Shown: positions 6,599-15,832 of the stretch, piece by piece
Numbering within the stretch: position 1 is the first letter of the stretch
Layout of the letters: every line of letters starts with the position of its first letter
Assembly (NCBI GenBank): GCA_016934715.1
Contig: JAFGSI010000088.1
Span: 1 to 52,209 of the forward strand
Source: Anaerolineales bacterium
GTDB taxonomy: Bacteria > Chloroflexota > Anaerolineae > Anaerolineales > Villigracilaceae
Direction of reading: 5' to 3'
DNA length: 52,209 nucleotides
The notes under the pieces: model-generated
What the model saw: the letters and a program-made list of their open reading frames with translations, nothing else
What the model was told of the DNA's origin: nothing
Database searches by the model: none
Program-made: the position numbers and the translations under genes

Positions 6599-8617
6599 AT
6601 GGCAAAGAAACGTGAAATCCACGAATACAGCAGCGACCCGGCAGCCCAGCAGATGCTGGCCCGGGCAGAGGAGCTGGGAATCCAAACCGCCTTCACCCGG
6701 GCCGACGACATGGCCCCCTGCAACATCGGCGGCGCAGGAATGTGCTGCAAACAATGTGGCATGGGCCCCTGCCGGTTGACCAAGGACGGTCAGGTGGGCA
6801 TCTGTGGGGCCACGATCGACACGATCCAGGCCCGCAATCTGGCCCGCGCCATCGCCGCCGGCGCCGCCGCCCACTCCGACCACGGTCGCGACATGGCCTT
6901 CCTGCTCAAGGCAACAGCCAATAATGAAGCGGAAGGCTATTTTATTCGCGATATCGCCAAATTGCGGATTGTGGCTGGTTACTATGACATTCCCACCGAA
7001 GGCCGGTCTCCCGAAGAGATCGCCAATGACCTGGCCGACCTGTACATCGCCCAGTACGGGCAGCAGCGGGGTGAAGCCGCTCCCATCCGCCGGGCGCCCA
7101 AGAAGCGCCAGGAACTTTGGCGCGCGCAGGGTGTCGTCCCACGCGGAGTCGACCGAGAGATCGTGGAAACCCTGCACCGGACTCATATCGGGGACGACCA
7201 GGATCTCGAGCACATCCTCGAACACGCCATCCGCACGGCCCTGGCCGACGGCTGGGGCGGCTCGATGATGGCGACAGACATCTCCGACATCCTGTTCGGC
7301 ACGCCGGCCCCGATCCTGGGCCAGGCCAACCTGGGCGTGATCAAAGAGAACATGGTCAACGTGGTCGTCCACGGGCACGAGCCCAGCCTGAGCGAGATGA
7401 TCGTCGCCGCCTCCCAGGACCCTGAGATCATCGAATATGCCAAGGCCGCCGGCGCCCAGGGTATCAACCTGTCGGGGATCTGCTGCACGGCCAACGAGAT
7501 CCTGATGCGCCAGGGGATTCCCGCTGCAGGTAATTTCCTGCACCAGGAGCTGGCCATCATGACCGGGGCGGTCGAGGCAATGATCGTCGACGTCCAGTGC
7601 ATTATGCAAGCCCTGGTCAGCCTGGCCACGAACTTCCACACCAAGATCATCACAACCTCGCCCAAGGTCCGTCTCAAGGGTGCCACCCACATCGAATTCG
7701 ACGAACATAAGGCCCTGACGATCGCCAAGCAGATCCTGAAGGTCGCCATCGATAATTTCAAGGAGCGCGATCGCTCGAAAACCCAGATCCCGCAGATCAA
7801 GGAAGACCTGATCCCCGGTTTCTCGAACGAGTATATCAACTACATGCTGGGCGGTTCGTATCGGGGCTCCTTCCGCCCGCTCAACGATGCGATCATGTCC
7901 GGCCGCATTCGCGGGGTGGCCGCCGTCGTCGGCTGCAACAACCCGCGCTCCAGCCAGGATTACCTGCACAACAAGGTAACGAAGGACCTGCTCAAACAGG
8001 ATGTGTTGATCGTGCAGACCGGCTGCGGTGCCATCGCCGCCGCCAAATTAGGACTGATGCTTGGCGAAGCCGGGCTGAGCGAGGTCGGCCCCGGGCTGCG
8101 TGAGATCTGCGAGACGGTCGGCATTCCACCGGTCCTGCACATGGGTTCGTGCGTGGACAACACCCGCATCCTGACCGTGCTGACCCAGATGGTGGCGGAA
8201 GGCGGGTTGGGCGATGACATCGACCAGATCCCGGCCGTCGGACTGGCACCCGAATGGATGAGCGAAAAAGCCCTGGTCATCGGCGCCTACTGCGTGGCCT
8301 CCGGCGCCTATGTCATTTTCGGCGGCGCCTCACCGGTCAGCGGTATGCCCGACCGGGTGGCCGACAGCGACCTGGTCCAAAAGTACATCAGCCAGGGCTG
8401 GGAGGAACGCTACGGCGGCAAATTGGACTTCATCCTGGACCCTGATGAAATGGTCAAGGTCGCCCTGGAGCACATCGATAAGAAACGCGCCGCCCTCGGC
8501 CTGCCGGAATACAACCCTGAGGCCTTTGGCCGTTCAGGCGATGCCCGCATGCGCAACCTGGAAGCCCTGCCGCTCGAAGAGCGCCGCAAGGCCATTTACG
8601 GTACTGCAGCGGACTAG
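6599..8617 (+). CDS. cooS: Anaerobic carbon monoxide dehydrogenase catalytic subunit
   Basis: A 672-residue nickel CODH interconverting CO2 and CO. N-terminal cysteines C41 and C49 fit the subunit-bridging D-cluster, and C50, C53, C58 and C69 the B-cluster. C-cluster ligands are visible in order: His in VVVHGHEPS, Cys in SGICCTAN, VGCNNPR, QTGCGA, MGSCVDNTR and YCVASGAY. The AHSDHGRD stretch carries the proton-relay histidines. As the partner of AcsB encoded 14 nt downstream, it most likely works in the CO2-to-CO direction and feeds CO through the tunnel of the CODH/ACS complex. The start follows GAGGT right after the stop of the preceding gene. Confidence 0.97.
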   Translation: MAKKREIHEYSSDPAAQQMLARAEELGIQTAFTRADDMAPCNIGGAGMCCKQCGMGPCRLTKDGQVGICGATIDTIQARNLARAIAAGAAAHSDHGRDMAFLLKATANNEAEGYFIRDIAKLRIVAGYYDIPTEGRSPEEIANDLADLYIAQYGQQRGEAAPIRRAPKKRQELWRAQGVVPRGVDREIVETLHRTHIGDDQDLEHILEHAIRTALADGWGGSMMATDISDILFGTPAPILGQANLGVIKENMVNVVVHGHEPSLSEMIVAASQDPEIIEYAKAAGAQGINLSGICCTANEILMRQGIPAAGNFLHQELAIMTGAVEAMIVDVQCIMQALVSLATNFHTKIITTSPKVRLKGATHIEFDEHKALTIAKQILKVAIDNFKERDRSKTQIPQIKEDLIPGFSNEYINYMLGGSYRGSFRPLNDAIMSGRIRGVAAVVGCNNPRSSQDYLHNKVTKDLLKQDVLIVQTGCGAIAAAKLGLMLGEAGLSEVGPGLREICETVGIPPVLHMGSCVDNTRILTVLTQMVAEGGLGDDIDQIPAVGLAPEWMSEKALVIGAYCVASGAYVIFGGASPVSGMPDRVADSDLVQKYISQGWEERYGGKLDFILDPDEMVKVALEHIDKKRAALGLPEYNPEAFGRSGDARMRNLEALPLEERRKAIYGTAAD

Positions 8618-8631
8618 AGAGGAGAGAGATC

Positions 8632-10899
8632 ATGTCACGTTACATCGCGACCCGCGCTCTGCGCGGAGCCAACTCCCTGGTCAGCGAAGCAGAAGTCATG
8701 CTGCAGAAAGCCCTGCAGGAGAAGGGGCCCGAAACGCCGGTCTCCTTCCCCAATACGGCTTACTACCTGCCCACCATCTCCGGGATGACCGGGATCAACG
8801 TTGAAACCCTGGGACAGCTGAAAGAGGTCCTCGGTCAGGCTCGCACCCTGCTCCACCCGCTCCCCTCCGAGAATCACTGGACCCCTTACCTGGGCGAAAC
8901 CCTCGACTCGGGGATGGCGACCCTCCTGGCCGCCGAGACGATCGAAGCGGTGCGCTTCGTCTACGGGCTGCAACCCGAGGCCTGCCCCGGCTTCCTGTTG
9001 GCCGGCGGGACGTCCTACGGTCCGGAGGATGGCAAAGACCACCTGAACGGTCCGATTGACGATATCCAGCTGCGCTCATGGGGGATCCAACTGGTGGACG
9101 GCCGCATGCCCGGCTTCGCCGCCATTGTTGGCTGCGCCAAATCCAATGCGGTGGCCGTCAAGCTCGTCCGTGAACTGCAGCGCCGCAACATTCTGACCTT
9201 CCTGTCCGGCAATGTCAACGGCCGCAGCATCATCCACCAGCTGCAGGAAGAGGGCGTGGAACTGGGCTATGACACGTACACCGTGCCCTTCGGAACCGAC
9301 ACGCTGAGCGCCATCTACGCCCTGGGCTTCGCCACCCGCTCGGCCCTGACCTTCGGCGGTCTTAAACCCGGCATGGCGCACGAGATCCTGCTCTACAACA
9401 AGGAGCGCGTCTTCGCCTTCGTCCTGGCCCTCGGCGAGGTCGACGATCTGAAGTACGCCGCTGCCGCCGGGGCGATCAACTACGGCTTCCCGGTCATCGC
9501 CGACACCGTCATTCCCGAGATCCTGCCCACTGGCGTGACCACCTACGAGCATGTTGTCTCGATGCCCTTCGACGAGATCGCAGGCAAAGACGACCTGGAT
9601 AAGGCCGAGCAGCTCATCCAGAAGTGCATCGAGGTGCGCGGCGTCAAGGTCAAGGTCTCGAACGTTGACGTCCCGGTGCCCTATGGCTCGGCCTTCGAGG
9701 GCGAGGTCGTTCGCAAGGCCGACCTGCGGGTCGAATTCGGTGGCAAGCACTCCCGTTGCTTCGAATTCCTGCACATGGCCAAGCTGGACGAAGTCACCGA
9801 CGGCAAGGTCGAGATCGTTGGCCCAAATTTCTCCGGGGTCGCTGCCCAGGGATCGATGGATCTGGGCATCGTCGCCAAGGTCGCCGGCCGCCAGATGCAG
9901 GCGGATTTCGAGCCGGTTCTCGAGCGCCAGATCCATTACTTCGTCAACGGCGCCTCGGGGATCCAGCACATCGGGCAGCGCGACATCACCTGGATCCGCG
10001 TCTCCAACGTCGCAGCGGAAAAGGGCTTTGACCTGGAACACTTCGGCAAGATCCTGCACGCCCGCTTCCACGAGGACTTCGGCGCCATCGTCGACAAGGT
10101 CGAGGTGATGATCGTCACCGACCCGAAAGGGCACACCGAATGGCTGGAGAAGGCCCGGGCAGCCTATGACTTCCGCAACAAGCGCCTGGCCGATCTGACC
10201 GACGACAAGGTCGACGAGTTCTACTCCTGCACCCTGTGCCAGTCCTTTGCCCCCAACCACGTCTGCGTGGTCAGCCCCGAGCGGCTCGGCCTGTGCGGTG
10301 CCTACAACTGGCTGGACTGTAAGGCCTCCTACAGCATCAACCCCACCGGCCCGAACCAACCGATCAAACTGGGTAAGCTGCAAGACTTCGTCAAGGGATA
10401 CTGGGAAGGCACCAACGAGTATGCCCGAATCGGCTCTCACGGCGCTGTCCAGGAAGTCTCGATGTATTCCATCATGGAGAATCCGATGACCGCCTGCGGC
10501 TGCTTCGAGTGCATCGTCATGCTGATCCCGGAGGCCAACGGCGTGATGGTCGTCAGCCGCGAGGACACTGCCATGACCCCGGCCGGGATGACCTTCTCGA
10601 CCCTGGCCGGTATCGCCGGCGGCGGCCTGCAGACCCCCGGCGTGATGGGGGTGGGCAAGTTCTACCTGATCAGCCCCAAGTTCATCTCAGCCGATGGCGG
10701 CTTCAAGCGTGTCATCTGGATGTCCTCGGTCCTCAAGGAAAGCATGGCCGACGAATTCAAGGCGGTCTGCGAACGCGAGGGCGACCCCGACCTGCTCGAC
10801 AAGATCGCTGACGAGCGCAATGTCACCGAGGTCGAAGACCTGCTCGCCTGGCTGGAGGCGCACAACCATCCCGCCCTGGTCATGGACCCCATGTTCTAG
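8632..10899 (+). CDS. acsB: CO-methylating acetyl-CoA synthase (ACS, bacterial type)
   Basis: A 755-residue full-length bacterial ACS. It joins CO, the methyl group of the corrinoid protein and CoA into acetyl-CoA. The N-terminal domain that docks to CODH is present. The A-cluster ligands are C533, C536, C545 and C555 for the [4Fe-4S] cluster, with the same 3-9-10 spacing as the Moorella enzyme, and C622-G-C624 (ACGCFEC) for the distal nickel. The upstream GAGAGGAGAG is a good ribosome binding site. The gene is co-transcribed with cooS and would need nickel insertion, probably by one of the CooC/AcsF ATPases encoded nearby. Confidence 0.97.
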   Translation: MSRYIATRALRGANSLVSEAEVMLQKALQEKGPETPVSFPNTAYYLPTISGMTGINVETLGQLKEVLGQARTLLHPLPSENHWTPYLGETLDSGMATLLAAETIEAVRFVYGLQPEACPGFLLAGGTSYGPEDGKDHLNGPIDDIQLRSWGIQLVDGRMPGFAAIVGCAKSNAVAVKLVRELQRRNILTFLSGNVNGRSIIHQLQEEGVELGYDTYTVPFGTDTLSAIYALGFATRSALTFGGLKPGMAHEILLYNKERVFAFVLALGEVDDLKYAAAAGAINYGFPVIADTVIPEILPTGVTTYEHVVSMPFDEIAGKDDLDKAEQLIQKCIEVRGVKVKVSNVDVPVPYGSAFEGEVVRKADLRVEFGGKHSRCFEFLHMAKLDEVTDGKVEIVGPNFSGVAAQGSMDLGIVAKVAGRQMQADFEPVLERQIHYFVNGASGIQHIGQRDITWIRVSNVAAEKGFDLEHFGKILHARFHEDFGAIVDKVEVMIVTDPKGHTEWLEKARAAYDFRNKRLADLTDDKVDEFYSCTLCQSFAPNHVCVVSPERLGLCGAYNWLDCKASYSINPTGPNQPIKLGKLQDFVKGYWEGTNEYARIGSHGAVQEVSMYSIMENPMTACGCFECIVMLIPEANGVMVVSREDTAMTPAGMTFSTLAGIAGGGLQTPGVMGVGKFYLISPKFISADGGFKRVIWMSSVLKESMADEFKAVCEREGDPDLLDKIADERNVTEVEDLLAWLEAHNHPALVMDPMF

Positions 10900-10955
10900 A
10901 TCAACAGTCCAGAGGCGGCGCTTCACGGACCGCAACTGGCCAAATCCTGGAATCC

Positions 10956-11474
10956 ATGGAAGAAAAGAAGCTGCGCTATGTTCGCGACCTGATGACCGTT
11001 GGCGTGCCGACCTGCAAACACGATTCGCTCATCGTCGACATCGCCCGCCTCCTGGTCGAGAAGAATTTCGAGGGGCTGTGCGTCCTGGACGAGGAGGGCA
11101 ATGGCATCGGCCTGGTCAGCAATGACGAACTGCTGCTCGCCTACGGACGCGAGAACGCCCACGAGTTGACCGCCGAGGAGGTCATGCGGGAGGGGATGCC
11201 CACCCTGCAACCGGACCTGCCGCTGGAGGTCGCGGCGCAGATGATGCGCGACCTGCAGACCCGCATCGCCTATCTGCCCCATAATGCTGCCGGGATCATC
11301 TATCCGGCCGCCTACATCACCTCTCGACATTTCATCCGCCACCTTGCCGCACAGGACCCGCAAGAACTGCGCGACATAGGTATCGAAGCCGAGAGAAAAT
11401 CACCGCTTGAGCAGTTCGTCGAGAAGCGGGATGCGGCCCGCCGCCGCGCCCAGGATTCGAAGAAGCGTTTTTGA
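10956..11474 (+). CDS. Tandem CBS-domain protein
   Basis: A 172-residue protein made of two CBS motifs (YVRDLMTVGVPTCKHDS...; AEEVMREGMPTLQPDLPL...) followed by a basic C-terminal helix (EKRDAARRRAQDSKKRF). CBS pairs usually bind adenosine nucleotides, so this is a candidate energy sensor or regulator placed between acsB and acsD. The second CBS module looks degenerate near its end (RIAYLPHNAAGIIYPAAYI). No strong ribosome binding site precedes the ATG, so the exact start is less sure. I infer regulation of CODH/ACS or CFeSP; nothing in the sequence proves it. Confidence 0.8.
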   Translation: MEEKKLRYVRDLMTVGVPTCKHDSLIVDIARLLVEKNFEGLCVLDEEGNGIGLVSNDELLLAYGRENAHELTAEEVMREGMPTLQPDLPLEVAAQMMRDLQTRIAYLPHNAAGIIYPAAYITSRHFIRHLAAQDPQELRDIGIEAERKSPLEQFVEKRDAARRRAQDSKKRF

Positions 11475-11535
11475 CCTGGTCTTGCCTGAACATCCCCGGG
11501 CAGACAATGTACATCCAAGCCAAACGGAGGAGCAC

Positions 11536-12483
11536 ATGCCAGTAGAAATTCCCAAAGACAAATGGCCCGGCTCGATTCGCACCGTCACGCTGGGCGCAAC
11601 CGCAGCCGACGGCGGCACGCGGGGCCTGACCGTTACGGTCGGGGGCCAGACCGCCCTGCCCTACATGCACTTCGAGGCCCAATCACCCAACCCACCGGTG
11701 GTCGCCATCGAGATCAAAAGCGAGCGCCCGGAAGACTGGTCGTCAATTCTGACCGAGGCCTGGGGGGAGGCGTTGGATGACCCCGCCAGGTGGGCTGCTC
11801 GGGCACAGGACGCCGGGGCGCAGGTCCTCGTCCTGGCCCTGTCGGCAAACGACACACCCGAGAGCGCGGTCAAGGCGGTCAAGGCCGTCCTGGGTGCCAG
11901 CGGGCTCCCGCTGATCGTCCTTGGCCCCGGACAACCCGAGAAGGATAACGACCTGCTCGTCCCGGTCGCCGAGGCGACCAAGGGCGAACGCCTGGCACTT
12001 GGTCTCTGCGAGGACAAGAACTATCGCACCCTCGTGGCGGCGGCCATGGCGAATGGCCACCTGGTCATCGCCCGGGCCCCGATGGACGTCAACCTGTCCA
12101 AGCAGCTAAACATCCTGATCACCGACATGGGCCTGCCGGCCGACCGGATCCTGATGGACCCGACCACCGGCGCCCTGGGCTATGGTATCGAATACGGCTA
12201 CTCGGTCATGGAACGTCTGCGCCTGGCCGCCCTGCAGGGCGATAGCATGACCCAGCTGCCAATGATCGTCACGGTCGGATTCGAGACCTGGAAGGCCAAG
12301 GAGGCCAAGGTGGGTGAAGGCGTTCCCGAAGCTTGGGGCGACTGGAGGGAGCGCGGCCTCCACTGGGAGTCCCTGACCGCCGCCGCCCTGCTGGAGGCGG
12401 GTGCCGACATCATCGTCCTGCGCCACCCGGAAAGCGTTAGGCGCATCAAAATCGCCATCGACGAACTGATGGTCACGGCATAG
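11536..12483 (+). CDS. acsD: Corrinoid iron-sulfur protein small subunit
   Basis: A 315-residue TIM-barrel subunit of CFeSP. It pairs with AcsC, caps the corrinoid and helps dock the methyltransferase. The frame is open further upstream to 11407, but the start at 11536 is chosen because CGGAGG precedes it and the upstream part overlaps the CBS gene. Family features include LCEDKNYRTLVAAA, the PMDVNLSKQLN stretch and DPTTGALGYGIEY. It lies 9 nt upstream of acsC, the usual gene partner. Confidence 0.93.
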   Translation: MPVEIPKDKWPGSIRTVTLGATAADGGTRGLTVTVGGQTALPYMHFEAQSPNPPVVAIEIKSERPEDWSSILTEAWGEALDDPARWAARAQDAGAQVLVLALSANDTPESAVKAVKAVLGASGLPLIVLGPGQPEKDNDLLVPVAEATKGERLALGLCEDKNYRTLVAAAMANGHLVIARAPMDVNLSKQLNILITDMGLPADRILMDPTTGALGYGIEYGYSVMERLRLAALQGDSMTQLPMIVTVGFETWKAKEAKVGEGVPEAWGDWRERGLHWESLTAAALLEAGADIIVLRHPESVRRIKIAIDELMVTA

Positions 12484-12492
12484 GAGGACACA

Positions 12493-13821
12493 ATGGCACT
12501 CTCAGGAATCCAGATCTACAAGCTCCTGCCACAGACTAACTGCAAGGAATGTGGCTTTCCGACCTGCTTGGCCTTTGCCATGAAACTGGCCGCCAAACAG
12601 GTGGAACTCTCGTCCTGTCCTTATGTGAGCGAGGATTCGCAGCAGCAGCTGGCTGAATCGGCTGCACCGCCGATCCGTCTGGTGGCCCTCAAGGCCGGCG
12701 GGTACGAGGTCAAGGCCGGCAACGAGACCGTTCTGTTCCGCCACGATAAGACCTTCTACAATAAGCCCGGTCTTTTCATCCAGGTCAATGCCGCGGACGG
12801 CGACATCGCCAAGAAAGTCGCCGCGGCCGATGCGTATTCGGTCACCTATGTCGGCCTGGAATTCACCGTCGACGGCTTTGCCATCCTGGCGGACGGGGAC
12901 CTGGGCGCTGCCGTCAAGGCAGTCCGCTCGGCGAGCAAGCGTCCGCTGATCCTGATCGGAGATCCCGCTGCCCTCGAGCCCGGCCTGCAGGCCTGTCAGG
13001 GCGAAACCCCGTTGCTCCACGCGGCCGATCCCTCCAACTGGGAGACCATGGCCGACCTGGCCAAGAAATACCAGGCCGCCCTGGTGGTTAAGGCCGATAC
13101 GCTTGACGAACTGGCCGACCTGACCCAGAAAATCCAGGCCCGGGGCGTGGAAGACATGGTTCTCGATCCTGTACCAGCCGCAAGCCCGTTGAGCCAATCG
13201 CTGGCTGCCTACGTCCAGCTGCGCCGGATGGCCTTAAAAGCGAACTTCCGCCCGCTGGGATATCCGATCATCAGCTTCCCGGCCGCGACCGGCGACCCGG
13301 TGCGCGAGTCGCTCTTCGCCGCCCAGGCCATCGCCAAGTACGGCGGCTTCGTGGTGCTCTCAGAATTCAAGCCCGAACTGCTCTACGCCCTGCTGGTGCT
13401 GCGCGAAAACATCTACACCGATCCGCAAAAGCCGATCCAGGTCCAGCCGGGTGTCTACGAGATCAACAACCCGACTCCCGAAAGCCCGGTCCTGGTCACC
13501 ACCAACTTCTCGATCACATACTTCGCCGTGGCCAACGAAATTGAAGGCTCTGGCCTGCCCGCCTGGCTGGTCGTGGCCGACGCCGAGGGCATGTCCGTGC
13601 TGACCGCCTGGGCTGCCGGCAAGTTCGATGCAGAACGGATCGCCAAATCGATCAAAGAATTTGATGTCGCCAGCAAGGTCTCCAGGAAGCGTGTGGTCCT
13701 GCCCGGGCATGTTGCTGTGCTGTCCGGCGAACTGGAAGAGGAACTACCCGACTGGGAGATCAAGGTCGGCCCACGTGAGGCGGTCGACATCCCGGCCTTC
13801 TACAAGCAGGTGCTCACCTGA
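12493..13821 (+). CDS. acsC: Corrinoid iron-sulfur protein large subunit
   Basis: A 442-residue subunit carrying a [4Fe-4S] cluster and the corrinoid. The N-terminal cluster motif CX2CX4CX16C is at C17, C20, C25 and C42. A TIM barrel follows (residues ~90-320), then a C-terminal Rossmann-like corrinoid-binding domain. The protein takes the methyl group from methyl-THF through AcsE and hands it to the A-cluster of AcsB. If the MetE-like protein at 138-1193 works as inferred, it may also supply methyl groups for methionine. GGAGG precedes the ATG. Confidence 0.95.
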   Translation: MALSGIQIYKLLPQTNCKECGFPTCLAFAMKLAAKQVELSSCPYVSEDSQQQLAESAAPPIRLVALKAGGYEVKAGNETVLFRHDKTFYNKPGLFIQVNAADGDIAKKVAAADAYSVTYVGLEFTVDGFAILADGDLGAAVKAVRSASKRPLILIGDPAALEPGLQACQGETPLLHAADPSNWETMADLAKKYQAALVVKADTLDELADLTQKIQARGVEDMVLDPVPAASPLSQSLAAYVQLRRMALKANFRPLGYPIISFPAATGDPVRESLFAAQAIAKYGGFVVLSEFKPELLYALLVLRENIYTDPQKPIQVQPGVYEINNPTPESPVLVTTNFSITYFAVANEIEGSGLPAWLVVADAEGMSVLTAWAAGKFDAERIAKSIKEFDVASKVSRKRVVLPGHVAVLSGELEEELPDWEIKVGPREAVDIPAFYKQVLT

Positions 13822-13826
13822 TTCAT

Positions 13827-13858
13827 GGGGTGGGACATCCAATCCGATGTTCCACCCC
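13827..13858 (+). terminator. Strong intra-operon hairpin after acsC
   Basis: Immediately after the acsC stop, GGGGTGGGACATC (13827-13839) pairs with GATGTTCCACCCC (13846-13858) across a 6-nt loop, 13 pairs with one G-U. There is no T-run, so it may be an mRNA-stabilising or attenuating hairpin that sets CFeSP apart from the less abundant activator encoded downstream. Confidence 0.6.
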
Positions 13859-13869
13859 AACCGATCTCC

Positions 13870-15804
13870 ATGGCCACCCACACAATCATCTTTATTTCTG
13901 CCGAGGCAAAACCGAAGAGCGTCCAGGTACCCACCGGTACATTGCTGGCCGACGCGGCACGCCAGGCAGGCGTGGAGATCGGCCAGCCCTGCGGTGGACA
14001 GGGCCGCTGCGGCCGCTGCGCGGTCCAGGTCACGCAGGGGAATGTCAGGCTGCGCAGCACCCTGCGGCTCTCGAACGAGGCCCTGGAACAGGGCTACGCG
14101 TTGGCCTGCCAGACCATCATCGAGGGCGACACGACGGTCCTGGTTCCCGAACAAGAAAAGATCGAGCGCCGCCTGACCACCGACCGGGTTGCAGCGGAGG
14201 TCCGGCCGCCGGTCGGCTACGACTATCCCCACAGTCAATCCGTGCGGCGAATCCACCTGAGCCTCGATCCTCCCAGCATGGATGACCAGACAGACGACTG
14301 GAGCCGCCTGCAGACTGCCCTGCGCGCCCAGGTCGGATTCGAAACGTCCGAGATCTCGCTGCCTCTGCTGCAGAGCCTCCCCGCCACCTTGCGGGCCGGG
14401 GAGTGGCGCGTCACGGCCATCCTGGCCATCCACCCCGAGAGGCCCACTGCAAGCTCCGCCCGGATCATCACCCTGCAGCCTGGGCACATCGACGAATACT
14501 CCCCACTGTGGGGCATCGCCATCGACATCGGCACGACCACGGTCTCGCTCTGGCTGGTCGACCTGATCTCCGGCAAGGTCCACGCCCAGGTGGCCGAATA
14601 CAACGGCCAGATCGCTCGCGGCGAGGACGTCATCTCGCGGATCATGTTCAGCAGCAAAGCGAATGGTGCTGAGGAAATGCGCACCCGCGTCCTGGAGACG
14701 ATCAACGGCCTGCTCGACACCGCCTGCAAACGGGTCCAGATCGATGCCGGGGAGATCATCAAAGCAACCGTCGTCGGCAACAGCACCATGATCCACCTGC
14801 TGCTCGGCATCCCGGCCGAGAATATCCGCCTCACGCCTTTCATCACCACCATCAATCAGCCTCCCCTGCTGCCCGCCAGGGAAGTTGGGCTCGCCATCGC
14901 TCCCGACGCCTGCGTCGACTGCCTGCCCGGTGTCGCCAGCTACGTCGGCGCCGACATCACTGCCGGCGTGCTGGCCAGCGGTCAGAACAGGCTTGAAGAA
15001 GTGGCCCTGTTCCTCGACGTGGGCACCAATGGCGAGATCGTCCTGGGCAGTCGCGACTGGCTGGTCACCTGCGCCTGTTCCGCCGGCCCGGCCTTCGAGG
15101 GTGCTGGCGTTCGCAACGGCATGCGCGCGACCACGGGTGCCATTGAAGACGTATGGATCAACAGCGAAACCTACGAACCGGTCTTCCGGGTGATCGGAGG
15201 CGGAAAGCCCAAAGGCATCTGCGGCTCCGGGCTGATCGCCCTGCTGGCCGAGATGTTCGTGGCCGGAATTCTCGACAAAGCCGGGAGCGTCAAACGCGAC
15301 CTGCCCACCAGACGGATTCGGGAGGGAAACCACGGCGGCGAATACGTCATCGCCTGGGCGGACGAAACCGAGACAGGCGAGGATATCGTCCTCTCGCGCG
15401 TTGACGTCGATAACCTGATGCGCGCCAAGGCCGCCATCTACGCCGGCTTCTCGGTCCTGGCCGAGCAAGTCGGCTTCATCCTGGAAGACGTCCACAAAGT
15501 CCTGATCGGCGGCTCGTTCGGCAAGTACATCAATGTTGAAAAAGCCGTCCAGATCGGCCTGCTGCCGGATATTCCCTGGGAACGCTTCGATTTCCTGGGC
15601 AACACGGCTGTGCGGGGTGCCTATCAGGCCCTGCTCGACTGGCGTGAGCGCGAACGCGTCAAGCAGATCGCCAGTCAGATGACCTATATCGAATTGTCGG
15701 CAGACAATACGTTTTATGAAGCCTTTATGTCGGCCATGTTCCTTCCGCACACCGATCTGGGGCGCTTCCCATCGGTATCTGCGGTACTGAATAAATCAAC
15801 CTAA
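13870..15804 (+). CDS. Reductive activator of the corrinoid iron-sulfur protein (RACo-like, 2Fe-2S + ASKHA ATPase)
   Basis: A 644-residue ATP-dependent activator that re-reduces Co(II) to Co(I) in CFeSP after accidental oxidation. An N-terminal [2Fe-2S] ferredoxin domain has C41, C47, C50 and C80. After a linker comes the ASKHA ATPase part, with IDIGTTTVSLWL, VVGNSTMIHLLLG, DVGTNGEIVLG, GICGSGLIALL and LIGGSFGKYIN motifs. The start at 13870 is chosen because the preceding ATG (13825) lies at the foot of a hairpin and would add 15 unusual residues; neither has a clear ribosome binding site. Its place between acsC and acsE fits the role. Confidence 0.9.
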   Translation: MATHTIIFISAEAKPKSVQVPTGTLLADAARQAGVEIGQPCGGQGRCGRCAVQVTQGNVRLRSTLRLSNEALEQGYALACQTIIEGDTTVLVPEQEKIERRLTTDRVAAEVRPPVGYDYPHSQSVRRIHLSLDPPSMDDQTDDWSRLQTALRAQVGFETSEISLPLLQSLPATLRAGEWRVTAILAIHPERPTASSARIITLQPGHIDEYSPLWGIAIDIGTTTVSLWLVDLISGKVHAQVAEYNGQIARGEDVISRIMFSSKANGAEEMRTRVLETINGLLDTACKRVQIDAGEIIKATVVGNSTMIHLLLGIPAENIRLTPFITTINQPPLLPAREVGLAIAPDACVDCLPGVASYVGADITAGVLASGQNRLEEVALFLDVGTNGEIVLGSRDWLVTCACSAGPAFEGAGVRNGMRATTGAIEDVWINSETYEPVFRVIGGGKPKGICGSGLIALLAEMFVAGILDKAGSVKRDLPTRRIREGNHGGEYVIAWADETETGEDIVLSRVDVDNLMRAKAAIYAGFSVLAEQVGFILEDVHKVLIGGSFGKYINVEKAVQIGLLPDIPWERFDFLGNTAVRGAYQALLDWRERERVKQIASQMTYIELSADNTFYEAFMSAMFLPHTDLGRFPSVSAVLNKST

Positions 15805-15832
15805 GATCCTGTTCAGGAGAAAGGACACCAGC

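Noticed and set aside
6527-7969. Open frame of 480 codons antisense to cooS
   Set aside because: It is a shadow of GC-rich coding DNA. The plus strand has all CODH cluster ligands.
9076-10440. Open frame of 454 codons antisense to acsB
   Set aside because: Same reason: no motif, no ribosome binding site, and the A-cluster ligands are on the plus strand.
11407-11535. 5' extension of acsD by 43 codons
   Set aside because: It overlaps the CBS-domain gene and is Ser/Arg-rich. A good CGGAGG site precedes the ATG at 11536.
13744-15750. Long open frame (668 codons) on the minus strand opposite the corrinoid activator gene
   Set aside because: Its translation is rich in Asp, Gly, Gln and Val without any recognisable domain. 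It mirrors the codon pattern of the real plus-strand gene, which has complete ferredoxin and ASKHA motifs.
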